A DNA stretch of 64,000 bases, taken from NCBI RefSeq assembly GCF_002113125.1, contig NZ_NEJP01000018.1, positions 1 to 64,000 on the forward strand, given 5' to 3'. Position numbers and translations under genes: made by a program. This document shows, piece by piece, positions 60,988 to 64,000 of this stretch; positions within the stretch are counted from its first letter, which is position 1; the number at the start of each line of letters is the position of its first letter. Below the pieces are notes generated by a model. The model saw nothing but the letters and a program-made list of their open reading frames with translations, ran no database searches and was not told where the DNA came from. The stretch comes from Pseudomonas sp. B20(2017) (GTDB lineage Bacteria; Pseudomonadota; Gammaproteobacteria; Pseudomonadales; Pseudomonadaceae).

Positions 60988-62049
60988 TCAATCGTCCACG
61001 GCATCGAGAAACTCGTCTGCCACGGGCATCTCGCCCATTCGTGTCGGAATGTTTAAACCAAAATGCAGATACGCGTGGCGGGTGACCACCCTGCCTCTCG
61101 GCGTACGCATGATGTAGCCCTGCTGAATCAGGTACGGCTCGAGCACGTCCTCAATGGTGTGGCGTTCTTCACTGATCGCCGCCGCCAGACTGTCGATGCC
61201 CACCGGGCCGCCATCGAACTTTTCGATCATGGTCAAGAGCAGACGCCGGTCCTGATGATCGAAACCGTGCTCGTCGACATCCAGCAGGTTCAGCGCCAGA
61301 TCCGCGACGGACTTGGTGATGTGCCCCTTGGCCCGGACTTCGGCGAAATCCCGCACCCGGCGCAACAGTCGGTTGGCGATTCGCGGCGTGCCCCGAGCGC
61401 GGCGAGCGATCTCGAAAGACCCTTCCGGATCCAGCGGCAGGCCAAGAATGCTCGCCGAACGGCTGACAATCGTCGCCAGATCAGCAGTGCTGTAGAACTC
61501 GAGGCGCTGGACGATGCCGAAACGGTCGCGCAACGGGTTGGTCAGCATACCTGCCCGCGTGGTTGCACCGACCAGGGTGAACGGCGGCAGATCGAGTTTG
61601 ATCGAACGCGCCGCCGGCCCTTCACCGATCATGATATCGAGCTGGAAATCTTCCATGGCCGGGTACAGCACTTCTTCAACAATCGGCGACAGACGATGGA
61701 TTTCATCGATGAACAGCACATCGTGCGGTTCAAGATTGGTCAACAGCGCCGCCAGGTCCCCCGGACGCTCAAGCACCGGACCGGAAGTGCTCTTGATCGA
61801 TACGCCCATTTCCTCGGCGATGATGTTCGCCAGGGTGGTTTTACCCAGCCCCGGCGGACCGAAGATCAGGGTGTGGTCGAGGGATTCGCTACGACCACGG
61901 GCGGCCTGGATAAACAGTTCCATCTGCTCGCGAACGGTCGGCTGGCCGATGTATTCGGCCAGACTGACGGGACGTATCGCCCGATCCTGGACTTCTTCGC
62001 GCTCACGCGGACTGTGCGTGGCGGCGATCAGACGATCAGCTTCAATCAC
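60988..62049 (-). CDS. ruvB: Holliday junction helicase motor RuvB
   Basis: A 353-residue AAA+ motor that drives branch migration with RuvA. Walker A is GPPGLGKTT, Walker B LFIDEIHRL, sensor 1 VGATTRAG, and the C-terminal winged helix ends near RGRVVTRHAYLHFG. It starts with GTG directly after the ruvA stop (TAAGTG). Confidence 0.97.
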   Translation of the reverse strand: MIEADRLIAATHSPREREEVQDRAIRPVSLAEYIGQPTVREQMELFIQAARGRSESLDHTLIFGPPGLGKTTLANIIAEEMGVSIKSTSGPVLERPGDLAALLTNLEPHDVLFIDEIHRLSPIVEEVLYPAMEDFQLDIMIGEGPAARSIKLDLPPFTLVGATTRAGMLTNPLRDRFGIVQRLEFYSTADLATIVSRSASILGLPLDPEGSFEIARRARGTPRIANRLLRRVRDFAEVRAKGHITKSVADLALNLLDVDEHGFDHQDRRLLLTMIEKFDGGPVGIDSLAAAISEERHTIEDVLEPYLIQQGYIMRTPRGRVVTRHAYLHFGLNIPTRMGEMPVADEFLDAVDD

Positions 62050-62658
62050 TTAAATCATTCCCTTCAGGGCGCGTCGAATCATGTCTTCGCTGCTCAGGCC
62101 TTTCTCTTTGATTGCGGAAATCGCCTTGCTCGCTTCCTGTGGCTTGTAACCCAGGGAAATCAGCGCGCTGACCGCATCATTCTCGGCGGTATTGACCGGC
62201 GCCGGGCCGTCCGGCTGGTTCGGAACCAGCGCAAACATGGCCGGCGAGGTTTCCCAGGCCTTGAAGCGATCCTTGAGTTCGACCAGCAGGCGCTCGGCAG
62301 TTTTCTTGCCCACGCCCGGCACCTTGGTCAGCGCCGAGGTGTCCTGGGATTGCACGCAGCGAATCAGTTCGTCGACTTCCAGACTCGACATCAAGGCCAG
62401 GGCCAGTTTCGGCCCCACACCATTGAGACGGATCAACTCGCGAAAAAAGTCTCGCTCACGCTTGCCGGCAAAACCATAGAGTAACTGCGCGTCTTCGCGT
62501 ACGACCAAATGGGTGTGCAGGGTCAGCGGTTCACCGACCGACGGCAGACGATAAAGGGTGGTCATGGGCACTTCCAGCTCATACCCGAGGCCGTTTACAT
62601 CCAGAATCAGGTGCGGCGGCTGTTTTTCAGCCAGAGTGCCGCGCAAGCGTCCAATCAC
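62050..62658 (-). CDS. ruvA: Holliday junction binding protein RuvA
   Basis: A 202-residue tetramer-forming protein. The N-terminal OB domain starts MIGRLRGTLAEKQPPHLILDVNGLGYEL. Tandem helix-hairpin-helix motifs follow (LIRLNGVGPKLALALMS and LTKVPGVGKKTAERLLVEL), and domain III ends in the RuvB-binding ALISLGYKPQEASKAI. It is joined to ruvB. Confidence 0.97.
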   Translation of the reverse strand: MIGRLRGTLAEKQPPHLILDVNGLGYELEVPMTTLYRLPSVGEPLTLHTHLVVREDAQLLYGFAGKRERDFFRELIRLNGVGPKLALALMSSLEVDELIRCVQSQDTSALTKVPGVGKKTAERLLVELKDRFKAWETSPAMFALVPNQPDGPAPVNTAENDAVSALISLGYKPQEASKAISAIKEKGLSSEDMIRRALKGMI

Positions 62659-62772
62659 GTTTCAGATCCTTGAGCGTTGGCCAGCCGTGGGCTGGCGACC
62701 GACAGAACATGGATTGACGGCCGACGACCCAGGCGCGAAATCCACATTCCGTGAAATTGACTGCTGATGCTA

Positions 62773-63300
62773 TCAGAGACGCAGGCGCCCGCCACGACTG
62801 CGTGCCGTTCCCAAGCCGTGCGGCAACAGACTGGAGCGTGTGTGGGCGTGACAAATGGCAATCGCCAGGGCATCCGATGCGTCGATTTGCGGTTTGCTGG
62901 TCAACTTGAGCATGTGCATGACCATCATCTGCACCTGCTCCTTATTGGCCGCACCGGTTCCCACCACGGCCTGCTTGACCTGGGTGGCCGTGTACTCGGC
63001 AATCTCCAGGCTTTCTTCGGCGCCGGCAACGATAGCGGCCCCACGGGCCTGCCCGAGCTTGAGCGCCGAATCGGCGTTTTTCGCCATGAACACCTTTTCG
63101 ATGCCCATGGTGACCGGGCCGTAGGTCTGGATGATTTCCCGTACGCCGCGATAGACGATCTGCAACCGCTCATGCAGCTCGCCGGCACCGGTGCGGATGC
63201 AGCCCGAGGCGACATAGATGCAGCCGCCACGTCCGGTATCGCGAACAATGCCGTAACCGGTAATGCGCGAACCGGGGTCGATACCAAGAATTAAAGTCAT
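62773..63300 (-). CDS. ruvC: Holliday junction resolvase RuvC
   Basis: A 175-residue endonuclease with an RNase H-like fold. The acidic residues are at GIDPGSRITGYG (first Asp), VMGIEKVFMAKN-side Glu, and SDALAIAICHAH (last Asp). The ATG at 63300 (MTLILGIDPG) is the family start; eight extra codons are open upstream. It lies 114 bases before ruvA, with yebC upstream behind a REP doublet. Confidence 0.96.
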   Translation of the reverse strand: MTLILGIDPGSRITGYGIVRDTGRGGCIYVASGCIRTGAGELHERLQIVYRGVREIIQTYGPVTMGIEKVFMAKNADSALKLGQARGAAIVAGAEESLEIAEYTATQVKQAVVGTGAANKEQVQMMVMHMLKLTSKPQIDASDALAIAICHAHTRSSLLPHGLGTARSRGGRLRL

Positions 63301-63334
63301 AAGCCTGCTGGTTCGAAGAAACACAAAAACAAAT

Positions 63335-63422
63335 GTGGGAGCTGGCTTGCCAGCGATGACGGTGTGTCAGGCGCCATCATTTCCTGATGTGCCGACGCCA
63401 TCGCTGGCAAGCCAGCTCCCAC
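63335..63422. repeat. REP doublet, CTGGCTTGCCAG variant
   Basis: An inverted pair of GTGGGAGCTGGCTTGCCAGC units, a subtype unlike the GAGCTTGCTC form used elsewhere in the window. It lies between yebC and ruvC. Confidence 0.9.
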
Positions 63423-63439
63423 ATTGAGCCTAGTCGCTC

Positions 63440-64000
63440 TTAACCGAGCTGAGCGGCCACGTCTTCCGGAATGTCCGCGTTGGAGTAGACGTTCTGCACG
63501 TCGTCCAGGTCTTCCAGCATGTCGATCAGCTTGAGTACCTTCTCGGCGCCCTCCAGATCCAGTTCGGCGCTGGTGGTCGGCTGCATGACGATTTCAGCGT
63601 CATCCCCCTTGAAACCAGCGGCTTCCAGGGCATTGCGAACAGCGTAGAAGCTGGTGAACGAAGTGAACACGTCGATCGAGCCATCTTCGTGGCTGACCAC
63701 GTCGTCAGCATCGGCCTCCAGCGCCGCTTCCGTCAGTGCGTCTTCGTCTACGCCCGGCGCAAAACTGATCTGGCCCTTGCGTTCGAACAGATAGGCCACC
63801 GAACCGTCGGTGCCGAGATTGCCGCCACACTTGCTGAACGCGTGGCGCACGGCCGCTGCGGTACGGTTGCGGTTGTCGGTCATGCACTCGACCATCACCG
63901 CCACGCCACCCGGGCCGTAACCTTCGTAGGTCAGCTCTTCAACGTTGTCGGCTTCGGTCGCGCCGGCGCCACGAGCCACGGCACGGTCGATGATGTCCCG
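63440..64000 (-). CDS. yebC: YebC/PmpR family regulator (5' end outside the window)
   Basis: The last 187 or so codons of a YebC family protein, cut by the right edge; the true start lies beyond 64000. RDIIDRAVARGAGATEADNVEELTYEGYGPGGVAVMVE, followed by TDNRNRTAAAVRHAFSKCGGNLGTDGSVAYLFERKG, is the family pattern. Members act as DNA-binding regulators (PmpR in P. aeruginosa) or, more recently, as ribosome-associated factors that ease stalling at proline stretches. It is the usual upstream neighbour of ruvC. Confidence 0.95.
   Translation of the reverse strand, partial: RDIIDRAVARGAGATEADNVEELTYEGYGPGGVAVMVECMTDNRNRTAAAVRHAFSKCGGNLGTDGSVAYLFERKGQISFAPGVDEDALTEAALEADADDVVSHEDGSIDVFTSFTSFYAVRNALEAAGFKGDDAEIVMQPTTSAELDLEGAEKVLKLIDMLEDLDDVQNVYSNADIPEDVAAQLG

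Overview
The window is a stretch of chromosome from a Pseudomonas of the fluorescens/putida type. The evidence is the GC-rich code, the full Entner-Doudoroff and periplasmic glucose-uptake locus (zwf-pgl-eda, hexR, oprB, gtsABCD, gtrS-gltR-glk-edd, gapA), the arcDABC arginine deiminase operon, the GcsR-controlled glycine cleavage cluster, and many REP-type palindromes typical of that group. There is no prophage, insertion sequence, CRISPR array or integron. Almost every gene is full length and recognisable.

Layout. (1) 0.1-6.5 kb: fatty-acid and accessory metabolism, with fadD2, a monoacylglycerol-lipase-like hydrolase, a MaoC hydratase, small DUF proteins, a class-V PLP enzyme and an intradiol dioxygenase. 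(2) 6.6-25.3 kb: the glucose locus. Glucose crosses OprB, is carried in by GtsABCD, is phosphorylated by Glk and is broken down by Zwf, Pgl, Edd and Eda to pyruvate and glyceraldehyde-3-phosphate (GapA). HexR and the GtrS/GltR two-component pair control it. HexR-type operators are visible before edd and gapA, and a weaker one before zwf. A-rich Crc/Hfq-type motifs lie at several translation starts. (3) 25.4-30.5 kb: an iron/heme surface-signalling unit made of an ECF sigma factor behind a Fur box, a FecR-type anti-sigma factor, a heme-type TonB receptor with an STN signalling domain, and heme oxygenase. A bipartite motif with identical spacing precedes both the receptor and hemO. (4) 30.6-35.8 kb: a small DUF454 membrane protein, a dCache-type chemoreceptor, a CaiB-type CoA-transferase and an AlkA-like glycosylase. 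(5) 35.8-43.1 kb: two divergent ArcD-type antiporters of equal length, then arcABC and a DUF5064 gene. (6) 43.2-51.2 kb: gcsR, then gcvH2-gcvP2-sdaA-gcvT2 with a sigma-54 promoter and three GcsR-like operators. No glyA lies in this cluster. (7) 51.6-53.9 kb: a cold-shock gene with a long leader, an RDD membrane protein, nadA and tRNA-Lys. (8) 53.9-64.0 kb: a block read leftwards, yebC (cut by the window edge), ruvC-ruvA-ruvB, ybgC-tolQ-tolR-tolA-tolB-pal-cpoB, and queE-queC.

I did not find a clearly new multi-gene system. The most rewarding signals are regulatory: the shared ECF-type promoter motif in the heme unit, whose -35 part before hemO overlaps the receptor's terminator; a hairpin that buries the ribosome binding site of the CoA-transferase; related short insertions in two different repeat families; and the ArcD pair with alkA fused into one transcription unit by a 4-base overlap.
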